From Myxococcus stipitatus (GTDB lineage Bacteria; Myxococcota; Myxococcia; Myxococcales; Myxococcaceae), in NCBI RefSeq assembly GCF_037414475.1, contig NZ_CP147913.1:1178001-1242000 (forward strand): a DNA stretch of 64,000 nucleotides, written 5' to 3'. Each line of letters starts with the position of its first letter. Position 1 is the first letter of the stretch. Shown here in pieces: positions 28,750-36,461 of this stretch. A program made the translations under genes and the position numbers. The notes beneath the pieces are model-generated. The model searched no databases, was not told the origin of the DNA, and was given only the letters and a program-made list of their open reading frames with translations.

Positions 28750-29673
28750 ATGCCCCTCCCCACGGCGTGGTTGCCGGCCCTCGCCGCCTTCGAGGCGGCC
28801 GCCCGGCACCAGAACTTCGCCCACGCGGCCCAGGAGCTTCACTTGACGGCCAGCGCCGTCAGCCACCATGTGCGCAAGCTGGAGGGCATGCTCGGCGTCA
28901 CCCTCTTCCAGCGCCACGCGCGCGGCGTCGCGTTGACCATCGAGGGACGGCAGCTCGCGGACGCCGCCGGAGGCGCGCTGACGGACCTCCACGACGTGCT
29001 CCGAGACCTCGGAGACCCGCGCAGCGAGCGCCACCTCGTGCGCATCACCACCTTGTACTCCGTGGCGCACACCTGGCTCCTGCCGCGCCTGCCGGACTTC
29101 ACCGCCGCCCATCCCCAGATGCGCGTGCGGCTCGACACCGAGATGGCGCTGACGCGCTTCGACGACGGAGGTCCGGACCTGGGCATCCGCTTCGGTCCGG
29201 GACAGTGGCCCGGGATGACGGCCCATCACCTGATGGCGGATGCGCTCTTCCCCGTCGCCGCCCCCACGCTCCCCGGCATCGAACAGGTCCAGAGTCCCTC
29301 CGATATCCAGAAGCTGCCGCTCATCGAGGACCTGGCGCGCCAGGGCTGGCAGGACTGGTTCCGCGCGGCGGAGGTCCACGGGGCCCGGCTCGACGTCCGC
29401 CACAGCTTCAGCGACACCAGCAACGCGCTGCTCGCGGCCTCGCGAGGCATGGGCGCCGCGCTCGCGAGAGAACGGGTCTCCGAACCCTTCCTCTCCAGCG
29501 GAGGCCTGGTCCGGCTCCCCGGGCCCGTGCTCCCCACCCGCTACGCGTACTTCGTGGTGTACCCCTCCCACCGCCGGCTCCGCGCCGCCGCGCGCACCTT
29601 CCTGGACTGGCTCATCGCCCAGCCCGGACGCTCGCCTCCGCCACGCCCCACCTCGACCCCTCCCACACCGTAA
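28750..29673 (+). CDS. LysR-family regulator, GcvA-like
   Basis: 307 residues. The helix-turn-helix [31 protein letters not shown] and a GcvA-type effector domain ([43 protein letters not shown]) are clear. GcvA-like members often regulate amino-acid catabolism. The gene lies between a divergent EamA exporter and, 17 nt downstream, an ALDH7-type dehydrogenase gene, so all three probably form one regulon around the shared intergenic region 28627-28749. The C-terminal tail is Pro-rich and of low complexity. Confidence 0.9.
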   Translation: MPLPTAWLPALAAFEAAARHQNFAHAAQELHLTASAVSHHVRKLEGMLGVTLFQRHARGVALTIEGRQLADAAGGALTDLHDVLRDLGDPRSERHLVRITTLYSVAHTWLLPRLPDFTAAHPQMRVRLDTEMALTRFDDGGPDLGIRFGPGQWPGMTAHHLMADALFPVAAPTLPGIEQVQSPSDIQKLPLIEDLARQGWQDWFRAAEVHGARLDVRHSFSDTSNALLAASRGMGAALARERVSEPFLSSGGLVRLPGPVLPTRYAYFVVYPSHRRLRAAARTFLDWLIAQPGRSPPPRPTSTPPTP

Positions 29674-29690
29674 GCACCCGGAAGACCGAC

Positions 29691-31223
29691 ATGCTCCATC
29701 CCCTTCTCGAGGCGCTCGGCCTGGCCGAGCACAACCCCGGCAGCACTCTCGGAAACGGCGTCTGGGCGGACTCGCGCGCCGAGCCCCCGCTGGAGGTCTT
29801 CAACCCCACCACGGGCCAGAAGCTCGCGACCGTGTCCTCCGCGAGCGAGCAGGACCAGGAGCAGCTCGTGCGCGCGGCCGCCCAGGCCTTCGTGGCCTGG
29901 CGCGAGTTGCCCGCGCCCCGCCGGGGTGAAGCCATCCGCCTGTGCGGCGAGGCCCTGCGCCGGCACAAGGACGCGCTCGGCTCGCTCGTCTCGCTGGAGA
30001 TGGGCAAGGTGAAGGCCGAGGGCGACGGCGAGGTGCAGGAGATGATCGACATCGCCGACTTCGCGGTGGGCCAGTCGCGCATGTTGTACGGCCTCACCAT
30101 GCACTCCGAGCGCCCCGGCCATCGCATGTACGAGCAATGGCATCCCCTGGGCGTCGTCGGGGTCATCAGCGCCTTCAACTTCCCCGTGGCCGTGTGGGCC
30201 TGGAACGCGTTCATCGCCGCCGTGTGTGGCGACGTGGCCATCTGGAAGCCCTCGCCCAAGACGCCGCTGACGGCCATCGCGGCCACGCGCATCTGCAACG
30301 CCGCGCTCAAGGCCGGAGGCTTTCCGGAGGTCTTCTTCCTGCTCAACGCGGCGGGCACCGCGCGGGCCGAGCAGTTGGTGGACGACCCACGCGTCGCCCT
30401 GGTGAGCTTCACGGGCTCCTCGGCCGTCGGGCGCCAGGTGGCGGTGCGCGTGGCGCGGCGGCTGGGGCGAAGCCTGCTGGAGCTGGGCGGCAACAACGCC
30501 ATCATCGTGGACGCCACCGCCGACCTGAAGCTGGCCATCCCCGCCATCGTCTTCGGCGCGGTGGGCACCGCGGGCCAGCGCTGCACCACCACCCGCCGGC
30601 TCATCGTCCACGAGTCCATCTTCGAGGACGTGGTGGAGAAGCTCGCCGCCGCCTATGCCCAGGTGAAGACTCGCATTGGAGATCCACTGGAGGCCGGCAC
30701 GCTGATGGGCCCGCTCATCGACGCGGCCGCGGTGAAGCGCTTCGAGTCCACCGTCGCGAAGGCGCGCGCCGCCGGAGCCCGCGTGGTCTGCGGCGGCAAG
30801 ACCCTGGCGCGCCCAGGCCACTTCGTGGAGCCCACCCTCATCACCGGGGTGAGCCCCACCGACGCGTGCGTCAAAGAGGAGACCTTCGCGCCCATCCTCT
30901 ACGTGATGCCTTACCGAACGCTCGACGAGGCCATCGCCCTCCAGAATGGCGTCCCGCAAGGCCTCTCCTCCTCCGTCTTCACCCGGGACTTCCAGACCGC
31001 GGAGCGGTTCCTGTCCGCCGCCGGCTCCGACTGCGGCATCGCCAACGTCAACATCGGCACCTCCGGCGCGGAGATTGGCGGCGCCTTCGGCGGAGAGAAG
31101 GACACGGGCGGAGGCCGGGAATCCGGCTCGGATGCGTGGAAGGCCTATATGCGCCGGCAGACCAACACCCTGAACTTCTCCAACGCCCTCCCCCTGGCGC
31201 AGGGCATCCGCTTCGACCTCTAG
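29691..31223 (+). CDS. amaB: ALDH7-family aldehyde dehydrogenase (alpha-aminoadipic semialdehyde/piperideine-6-carboxylate type)
   Basis: 510 residues from ATG 29691 with GGAAG upstream. The catalytic set is complete: N163 (AFNFPV), E264 (LLELGG) and C298 (GTAGQRCTT). The GGNNAI and FPVAVWAWN phrases are characteristic of the ALDH7 (antiquitin) class, which oxidises alpha-aminoadipic semialdehyde in lysine catabolism, and NAD(P) is the cofactor. The gene starts 17 nt after a GcvA-like regulator in the same direction, so it is probably co-transcribed. Family assignment is strong; the specific substrate is inferred from the class, and no other lysine-catabolic gene is in the window. Confidence 0.85.
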   Translation: MLHPLLEALGLAEHNPGSTLGNGVWADSRAEPPLEVFNPTTGQKLATVSSASEQDQEQLVRAAAQAFVAWRELPAPRRGEAIRLCGEALRRHKDALGSLVSLEMGKVKAEGDGEVQEMIDIADFAVGQSRMLYGLTMHSERPGHRMYEQWHPLGVVGVISAFNFPVAVWAWNAFIAAVCGDVAIWKPSPKTPLTAIAATRICNAALKAGGFPEVFFLLNAAGTARAEQLVDDPRVALVSFTGSSAVGRQVAVRVARRLGRSLLELGGNNAIIVDATADLKLAIPAIVFGAVGTAGQRCTTTRRLIVHESIFEDVVEKLAAAYAQVKTRIGDPLEAGTLMGPLIDAAAVKRFESTVAKARAAGARVVCGGKTLARPGHFVEPTLITGVSPTDACVKEETFAPILYVMPYRTLDEAIALQNGVPQGLSSSVFTRDFQTAERFLSAAGSDCGIANVNIGTSGAEIGGAFGGEKDTGGGRESGSDAWKAYMRRQTNTLNFSNALPLAQGIRFDL

Positions 31224-31364
31224 ACTTGGAGGGAGACCGCCTCGCACGCGGAGCCACGTCCGCCCCCAGGCGGCTGGTCCACTCCCATCCGCGAAGCCAA
31301 GCTCTCTCCGCATTCCAGGTACTACGAGCCCCAATCGACGCGGGAGTTGATAACCCCCTCTCGT

Positions 31365-31685
31365 ATGTCCCTGGGTTTCGCTCTACCCTGGAGGTCCTCA
31401 CCAGGAGCGTTCGCGATCAACACCTCGACCTCCCCTACCGCCCCCGCCGGTTGGCACGACATCCTCGTGCGTCACCTCGAACCCTTGCTCGGAGGCTTCA
31501 CCGCCAAGATGGCCATCCATACGGCGGCGCTACGTGCGCTCAAGCGGCCCCCCGAGCAGGTCACCCTTCAGGACCTCCCGCAATTGCTCGAAGGCCTCAA
31601 GCCGATGTTGAACACCTTCATTGGCGCGCTCCACGCCAAGGTCATCCTCGCGGAGATCGCCACCTCGCTGGAGAAGGCACGATGA
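31365..31685 (+). CDS. Small hypothetical protein, coupled to membrane protein gene
   Basis: Up to 106 residues from ATG 31365; a TTG at 31347 is also in frame. Neither has a convincing ribosome site. The credible coding part runs from about 31416 (NTSTSPTAPAGWHDIL...), where AGGAG sits 8 nt upstream of an ATC codon. The C-terminal half is helical (LKRPPEQVTLQDLPQLLEGL). The stop codon overlaps the next ATG by 4 nt (ATGA), so the two are translationally coupled. No family is recognised. Confidence 0.55.
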   Translation: MSLGFALPWRSSPGAFAINTSTSPTAPAGWHDILVRHLEPLLGGFTAKMAIHTAALRALKRPPEQVTLQDLPQLLEGLKPMLNTFIGALHAKVILAEIATSLEKAR

Positions 31686-32566
31686 GCTCCTCCTCCAGCC
31701 GCGCTTCCTCGTCCGTCGCCCCGTGGTTCATCGGCGTCGTGGTGCTGCAGCTCGCGCACCTCTTCGCCGTCTCCACGTCCCGGCCCGAACACCTCGCGTT
31801 CATCCACGACATCGCCGGTTGGTGCAGCGGCCTGCTGGCCGTCGCCGGCACGTTCGCCGCGGCGAGCGCCTTCGGCTCCGGCGACTACCTGCGCCGGGTC
31901 TGGGGCGGGCTCACGGCCGGCGCGCTCTTGTCGCTGATGAGCGCGGCCATGCGCAGCTACTGGCTGCACACCGTGCCGGACGTCCCCTTCACCGCGTCGC
32001 CGCTCTTGCCCTTCCGCATGGTCGTCGTGGTGCTGGCCAACGTCGCCACCACGTTCGCGCTCGTGCTCCTGGCCCGGACCTACCGCCAGTCGGGCCTGCA
32101 GCCTCCGTCCAGTCCTCGCGCCAGCGCGCTGTGGGCGGTGACGGCGCTCGCGGCGCTGGCCGTGGGTGTCCCCGCGCTCGTGACGGAGGCGCGCAACCTG
32201 GTCTCCGGCGAAAACCCCACGGCGTCGACCGTCATCAGCCTGGCGTCGACGCTGGCGGACATGACCATCATCTTCATGGTCGCCCCCATCCTGCGCGTGG
32301 CGTACATGCTGCGCGGCGGGAAGCTGGCCTGGGTGTGGTGGGCCATGGGCCTGTCGGGCGCGACGTGGTTGCTCTACGACGCGCGCGTGTGGCTGGCCCC
32401 GCTGCTCCCCGGCGGCGAGGCCCTGGGCGCGGAGCTGCTGCGCTCACTGCGCACCTCCGGGCTCGTGCTGTTGGGATTGGCCGGCTGGCTCCAGCGCTCG
32501 GCCCTGGGACCGCAGAAGGCGGAGGCTTCGGAGCCCTCGCTCCACACCTCCGCGGGCACTCCCTGA
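31682..32566 (+). CDS. Multi-pass membrane protein of unknown function
   Basis: 294 residues starting in the ATGA overlap with the preceding small gene. About seven hydrophobic segments (SVAPWFIGVVVLQLAHLFAV; GLLAVAGTFAAASAFG; GGLTAGALLSLMSAAM; MVVVVLANVATTFALVLL; ALWAVTALAALAVGVPAL; MTIIFMVAPILRVAYML; ATWLLYDARVW) alternate with charged loops. No conserved motif is recognised. Most likely an inner-membrane partner of the small upstream protein. A good hairpin follows at 32582. Confidence 0.7.
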   Translation: MSSSSSRASSSVAPWFIGVVVLQLAHLFAVSTSRPEHLAFIHDIAGWCSGLLAVAGTFAAASAFGSGDYLRRVWGGLTAGALLSLMSAAMRSYWLHTVPDVPFTASPLLPFRMVVVVLANVATTFALVLLARTYRQSGLQPPSSPRASALWAVTALAALAVGVPALVTEARNLVSGENPTASTVISLASTLADMTIIFMVAPILRVAYMLRGGKLAWVWWAMGLSGATWLLYDARVWLAPLLPGGEALGAELLRSLRTSGLVLLGLAGWLQRSALGPQKAEASEPSLHTSAGTP

Positions 32567-32581
32567 CGTCTCGTCGTCCTT

Positions 32582-32608
32582 GGGGCACGGCCTCCTGCGC
32601 CGTGCCCC
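32582..32608. terminator. 10-bp perfect hairpin terminator between convergent genes
   Basis: GGGGCACGGC (32582-32591) and GCCGTGCCCC (32599-32608) pair exactly with a 7-nt loop. The hairpin separates the stop of the membrane protein gene (32566) from the stop of the DUF2277 gene (32618) and can act in both directions. Confidence 0.6.
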
Positions 32609-32617
32609 TGACGCGGC

Positions 32618-32887
32618 TCAGCCCGCGTTGGCTTTCTTGTAGCGCAGCCGCTTGAGGGCCTCGAACTTCATCCGGTCCCTGGGCGGCGTCGTCGCCACCA
32701 GCCCCTCCAGCATCCGCTTCGAGCTCTGGTAGATCTCCTCGACGGCCACGTCGAACGCGTCGGCGTTCTGCTTGGACGGCTTGCGGGTCCCGGCGATCTT
32801 CCGGACGAACTGCAGGGCCGCCGCGCGGATGTCGTCATCGGTGGCGGGGGGCGTGAAGTTGAACAGGGGCTTGATGTTCCGGCACAT
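32618..32887 (-). CDS. DUF2277-family small protein
   Basis: 89 residues from ATG 32887, with TGGAG five bases before it. The start MCRNIKPLFNFTPPATDDDIRAAALQFVRKI is the diagnostic N-terminus of DUF2277, and ALKRLRYKKANAG-like basic ends are also usual. It is a small cytoplasmic protein with basic C-terminus whose function is unknown. An in-frame ATG 18 codons upstream has no support. The downstream ends are separated from the previous gene by a terminator hairpin. Confidence 0.85.
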   Translation of the reverse strand: MCRNIKPLFNFTPPATDDDIRAAALQFVRKIAGTRKPSKQNADAFDVAVEEIYQSSKRMLEGLVATTPPRDRMKFEALKRLRYKKANAG

Positions 32888-32950
32888 GACTCCAGGGTAG
32901 TCCATCCCCGGAGTCGAAGTGCGCGCGGCCCTTCCCCACACGCCCGCTCG

Positions 32951-34225
32951 TCACGCCTCTCTGCGAGCACACGCCGCGGCCCGGTCGAGGAGCAGCGTCT
33001 GCTCGCGCACGTTGCGCGTGAGCGCGGCCGCCTTCTCGAACTCCTTCCGGGCCTCGTCGAAGCGCCCCAGCTTGCGCAGCAGGTCTCCGCGCACGCTGGG
33101 CAGCAGGTGGTAGTGCGCCAGCGAGGGCTCCGAGGTCAACGTGTCCACGACGGCCAGCCCCGCCGCGGGGCCATAGGCCATGGACAGCGCCACCGCGCGG
33201 TTGAGCTCCACCACCGGCGACGGCGTGAGCCGCACCAGCACCGCGTACAGCGAGGCGATGCGGGCCCAGTCCGTGTCCTCCGCCCGCCGGGCCCGGGCAT
33301 GGCACGCCGCGAGCGCGGCTTGCAGCGCGTAGGGCCCTTGCGCGCCGCCCAGCTTCTCCGCGCGCTCCAGCGCCGTGAGTCCGCGGCGGATGAGGAGTTG
33401 GTCCCACAGCGCGCGGTTCTGGTCGAGCAGGAGCACCGGCTGCCCCTTGGGCCCCACCCGCGCCCTCGCGCGCGACGCCTGGATTTCCATCAGCGCCACC
33501 AGGCCATGGACCTCCGCCTCCTGCGGCGCGAGCTCCGCGAGGATGCGCCCCAACCGCAGCGCGTCCGCGCACAGCTCCGGACGCATCCAGTCGTCTCCGG
33601 CCGTCGCGGAGTAGCCCTCGTTGAAGACGAGGTAGATGACCTCCAGCACGGAGGCCAGCCGGCTGGCGAGCTCCTCGCCCCGAGGCAGCTCGAAGGGGAC
33701 CTTCTCCTCGGACAGCGTGCGCTTGGCGCGGACGATGCGCTGCGCGACGGTGGTCGACGGCACCAGGAAGGCGCGAGCAATCTCCTCCGTCGTCAGGCCC
33801 CCGAGCAGGCGCAGGGTGAGCGCGACGCGCGCCTCCGTGGACAGGATGGGGTGGCAGGAGATGAACATGAGGCGCAGCAGGTCATCGCCCACCTCGTTGT
33901 CGAGCGCCGCGTCCAGGTCCGGCGTGCCCCCATGGGCCTGGTCCGACTCGAGCTCGTGGCCCAGCTCCTCGTGCTTGCGCTCGACGCGTTTGCCCCGGCG
34001 CAGCTCGTCGATGGCGCGGCGCTTCGCCGTCGCCATCAGCCAGGCCCCCGGGTTGTCGGGGATGCCGGACTCGGTCCAGCGCTCGAGCGCCGCGACCAGG
34101 GCATCCTGCGCCAGCTCTTCCGCGAGCCCGACGTCGCGGACCATGCGCGTCAGACCTGCGATGAGCCGCGCGGACTCGATGCGCCAGACTGCTTCAATGG
34201 CGCGATGCTTGTTGGAAACCGTCAC
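32951..34225 (-). CDS. ECF sigma factor with C-terminal TPR-like domain (ECF42/SigJ-like group)
   Basis: 424 residues, about twice a typical ECF sigma factor. Region 2 (RLIAGLTRMVRDVGLAEELAQDALVAALERW, about 20-50, with DELRRGKR following) and region 4 (ALTLRLLGGLTTEEIARAFLVPSTTVAQRIVRAKRTL) are clear. The extra C-terminal 230 residues (from about 190) form helical repeats with LRLGRILAELAPQEAEVHGLVALMEIQ and FDEARKEFEKAAAL, resembling the DUF6596/TPR domain of ECF42. ECF42 factors are often linked to DGPF (YCII-related) proteins; such a gene lies 1.76 kb away at 35982. No anti-sigma factor is visible. Expected to act in stress or secondary-metabolism control without an anti-sigma. Confidence 0.88.
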   Translation of the reverse strand: MTVSNKHRAIEAVWRIESARLIAGLTRMVRDVGLAEELAQDALVAALERWTESGIPDNPGAWLMATAKRRAIDELRRGKRVERKHEELGHELESDQAHGGTPDLDAALDNEVGDDLLRLMFISCHPILSTEARVALTLRLLGGLTTEEIARAFLVPSTTVAQRIVRAKRTLSEEKVPFELPRGEELASRLASVLEVIYLVFNEGYSATAGDDWMRPELCADALRLGRILAELAPQEAEVHGLVALMEIQASRARARVGPKGQPVLLLDQNRALWDQLLIRRGLTALERAEKLGGAQGPYALQAALAACHARARRAEDTDWARIASLYAVLVRLTPSPVVELNRAVALSMAYGPAAGLAVVDTLTSEPSLAHYHLLPSVRGDLLRKLGRFDEARKEFEKAAALTRNVREQTLLLDRAAACARREA

Positions 34226-34380
34226 GCGGCCGACTAGAGCACCCTCGCCCGCCGATGCAAGGCCGGCCCGTCCACGCCGTCAAGGAACCCGAGTGGCCGA
34301 CGGGCGGACACCGGCCACACTGTGGGGGGCTTCCCACAGCCCTCCCGCGACTCCCGTGCAGCGGCGCATCCAGGTCTGGA

Positions 34381-35715
34381 CTATTCCCCGCGGCTCGCCT
34401 TGTCCTCGCGCCACCAGTGGCTCATCCGCTCGTGGACCTCGGCCTCGTAGCCTTCCTTGCTCGGACGGTAGAAGACGGAGCGCTCCAGCGGCGGGGGCAG
34501 ATAGACCTGTCCGGGCGCGTAGTGGTCCTTGAAGTCCCACGGCGGCTGATAGCCCTTGCCGTGCCCCAGCTCCTTGAGCAGGTCGGTGGGGGCGTTGCGC
34601 AGCGGCAGCGGAGGCGCGGCGTTGGGGTGCTCCTCCAGCGCGGCCATCGCCGCGTTCATCGCGGCATAGGCGCGGTTGCTCTTGCGCGCGGTGGCCAGGG
34701 TGATGACGGCGTGTGCGACGAACAGCCGGCCCTCCGGCATGCCCGTGGAGTGGAAGCCCTCCTCGCAGGCCCGGACGATGGTGATGGCCTCGGGCATCGC
34801 CATGCCCACGTCCTCCACGGCGATGACCTTGAGGCGGCGCCACAGCGACACCACATCCCCTGTCTGCAGCAGCTTCGCGGCCCAGAAGATGGCGCCCTGC
34901 GCATTGGAGCCCCGGCAGGACTTCTGGAGCGCGCTGAGCAGGTCGAAGTGCTGGTCGCCGTCCTTGTCGTGGCGCGACAGCCCGGTGCCCACCGCCTCGC
35001 GCGCGGTGTCCACGGTGATTTCGCCGCCATCCGCCGTCAGGCCCGCGGCCATCTCCAGCGCGCCCAGCGCCTTGCGCACGTCCCCGGCGCCACCTCGCGC
35101 CAGGAGCGCGAGCGCCTCGTCGCCCACCGTCAGCCCGCGCTTGCCCAAACCGCGCTTCTCGTCGGAGAGCGCCCGGCGCAGCCCCCCTTGGATATCCGAG
35201 AGCGTGAGTTCCTGGAGCTGGAAGACGCGGCATCGGCTGATGAGCGCGGGCCGGACCTCGAAGCTGACGTTCTCCGTCGTGGCGCCCAGGAGGACGAACA
35301 GGCCGCTCTCCACATGCGGCAGCGCCTGCTCCTGGACGTTCTTCGCCCAGCGGTGGATTTCGTCCACGAAGAGCACGGTCCTGCGCGAGTACTGGTTGCG
35401 CCGCCGCTCGGCCTCGGCCACCACCTCGCGGATGCGGGGGATGCCATCGGAGACGGCGGACAGGATGACCAACTCCGCGTCCACGCCCGAGGCGAGCATG
35501 CGCGCCAGCGTCGTCTTGCCCACGCCCGGTGGTCCCCAGAACAGCGAGGAGACAATCTGCTTGCGCTCCATCAACCGGCGCAGCGGCGCTCCCGGGCCCA
35601 GGAGGTGTGTCTGCCCGATGAACTCATCGGGGGTGCGAGGGCGCATCCGCTCCGCGAGCGGCGCGAAGCGGTTCACATCGACGGAGGCGGAGAACAGGTC
35701 GGGGCCATCGCTCAT
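34381..35715 (-). CDS. rarA: Replication-associated recombination protein RarA (MgsA-type AAA ATPase)
   Basis: 444 residues. The AAA+ core shows Walker A GPPGVGKTT (61-69), Walker B VLFVDEIH (118-119 are DE), sensor-1 LLGATTENVSFEV and the arginine finger region RCRVFQLQEL. The C-terminal half carries the RarA-specific RGSNAQGAIFWAAKLLQTGD and GHGKGYQPPWDF segments, the latter typical of the MgsA C-terminal domain. GGGGAG precedes the ATG. RarA binds stalled replication forks and interacts with SSB and the clamp-loader machinery. It lies between the ECF gene (155-nt gap) and the divergent YCII gene, without evident co-regulation. Confidence 0.95.
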   Translation of the reverse strand: MSDGPDLFSASVDVNRFAPLAERMRPRTPDEFIGQTHLLGPGAPLRRLMERKQIVSSLFWGPPGVGKTTLARMLASGVDAELVILSAVSDGIPRIREVVAEAERRRNQYSRRTVLFVDEIHRWAKNVQEQALPHVESGLFVLLGATTENVSFEVRPALISRCRVFQLQELTLSDIQGGLRRALSDEKRGLGKRGLTVGDEALALLARGGAGDVRKALGALEMAAGLTADGGEITVDTAREAVGTGLSRHDKDGDQHFDLLSALQKSCRGSNAQGAIFWAAKLLQTGDVVSLWRRLKVIAVEDVGMAMPEAITIVRACEEGFHSTGMPEGRLFVAHAVITLATARKSNRAYAAMNAAMAALEEHPNAAPPLPLRNAPTDLLKELGHGKGYQPPWDFKDHYAPGQVYLPPPLERSVFYRPSKEGYEAEVHERMSHWWREDKASRGE

Positions 35716-35981
35716 CGCATCGCAAGCTCCCCTCTCCGCCGCGCTCGGTCAACCACCGAGACACTCCCCGTGGCACCTCGCGGTCCCGACTCACCCATGG
35801 TGCGGTGGAGGTCCACACCCGTCGAATAGTGGACAGGCATTCGAGGCGCGGTCCGTCCGAGGGAAAAACCCACCGTGTTGGCGGCCGGCAAGCGATGGAC
35901 AGCGATCAACACGGGGCCGGCCCGTCCCAGGACGTGGGGAGCCCATCGTAGAGTCGTGCTCTTCACCCAGGAGGGAGCACG

Positions 35982-36338
35982 ATGTCATTCATGCTGCTGA
36001 TGATGGAGGCCCCCGGTAAGCGTCAGGCGCGTCCGCTCGATGAGGGGCAGGCTGCCTACGCGAGAATGATGGCCTTCCAGGAGAAGCTGAGGAGCGCGGG
36101 TGTGCTCGTCACAGGCGAGGCGCTCAAGTCCGACGACAATGCGGTGCGCATCGAGAACCTCGGTGGGCGGAGGACCGTGAGCGACGGCCCCTTCACCGAG
36201 TCGAAGGAAATCATCGGCGGGTTCTTCCTCCTCAACTGCAAGTCGCGCGAGGAGGCGCTCGAGTTCGCCATGGCCTGTCCCGCGAGCGACTGGGGCATCG
36301 TCGAGCTGCGAGAAATCGCCGCCAGTTGCTACGAGTAG
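35982..36338 (+). CDS. YCII-related DGPF-domain protein
   Basis: 118 residues. The diagnostic SDGPFTESKEIIGGFF occurs at about 67-82; the preceding part (FMLLMMEAPGKR...AYARMMAFQEKLRSAGVLVTGEAL) matches the YCII/DGPF family, and the fold is the small dimeric alpha-beta (ferredoxin-like) type. The catalytic role is unestablished. DGPF proteins are commonly encoded beside ECF41/42-type sigma factors with C-terminal domains. Here it is separated from such a factor by rarA, on the opposite strand. Its promoter should lie in 35716-35981. A 15-bp hairpin follows its stop. Confidence 0.88.
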   Translation: MSFMLLMMEAPGKRQARPLDEGQAAYARMMAFQEKLRSAGVLVTGEALKSDDNAVRIENLGGRRTVSDGPFTESKEIIGGFFLLNCKSREEALEFAMACPASDWGIVELREIAASCYE

Positions 36339-36348
36339 GGCTTCACCG

Positions 36349-36388
36349 CGTCATGGGCGCGGGGGCTCACTCTCCCGCGTCCATGACG
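36349..36388. terminator. 15-bp hairpin between convergent YCII and lipoxygenase genes
   Basis: CGTCATGGGCGCGGG (36349-36363) pairs with CCCGCGTCCATGACG (36374-36388) with one G-U-type position and a 10-nt loop. It lies between the YCII stop (36338) and the minus-strand lipoxygenase stop (36462). Confidence 0.6.
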
Positions 36389-36461
36389 GTCCCCTCCCCA
36401 GTCAGAAGGCGATGCGGCTCGGCGTGGAGGGCGGTGATGAGCGTGTGGCTCCTGTCACGCG

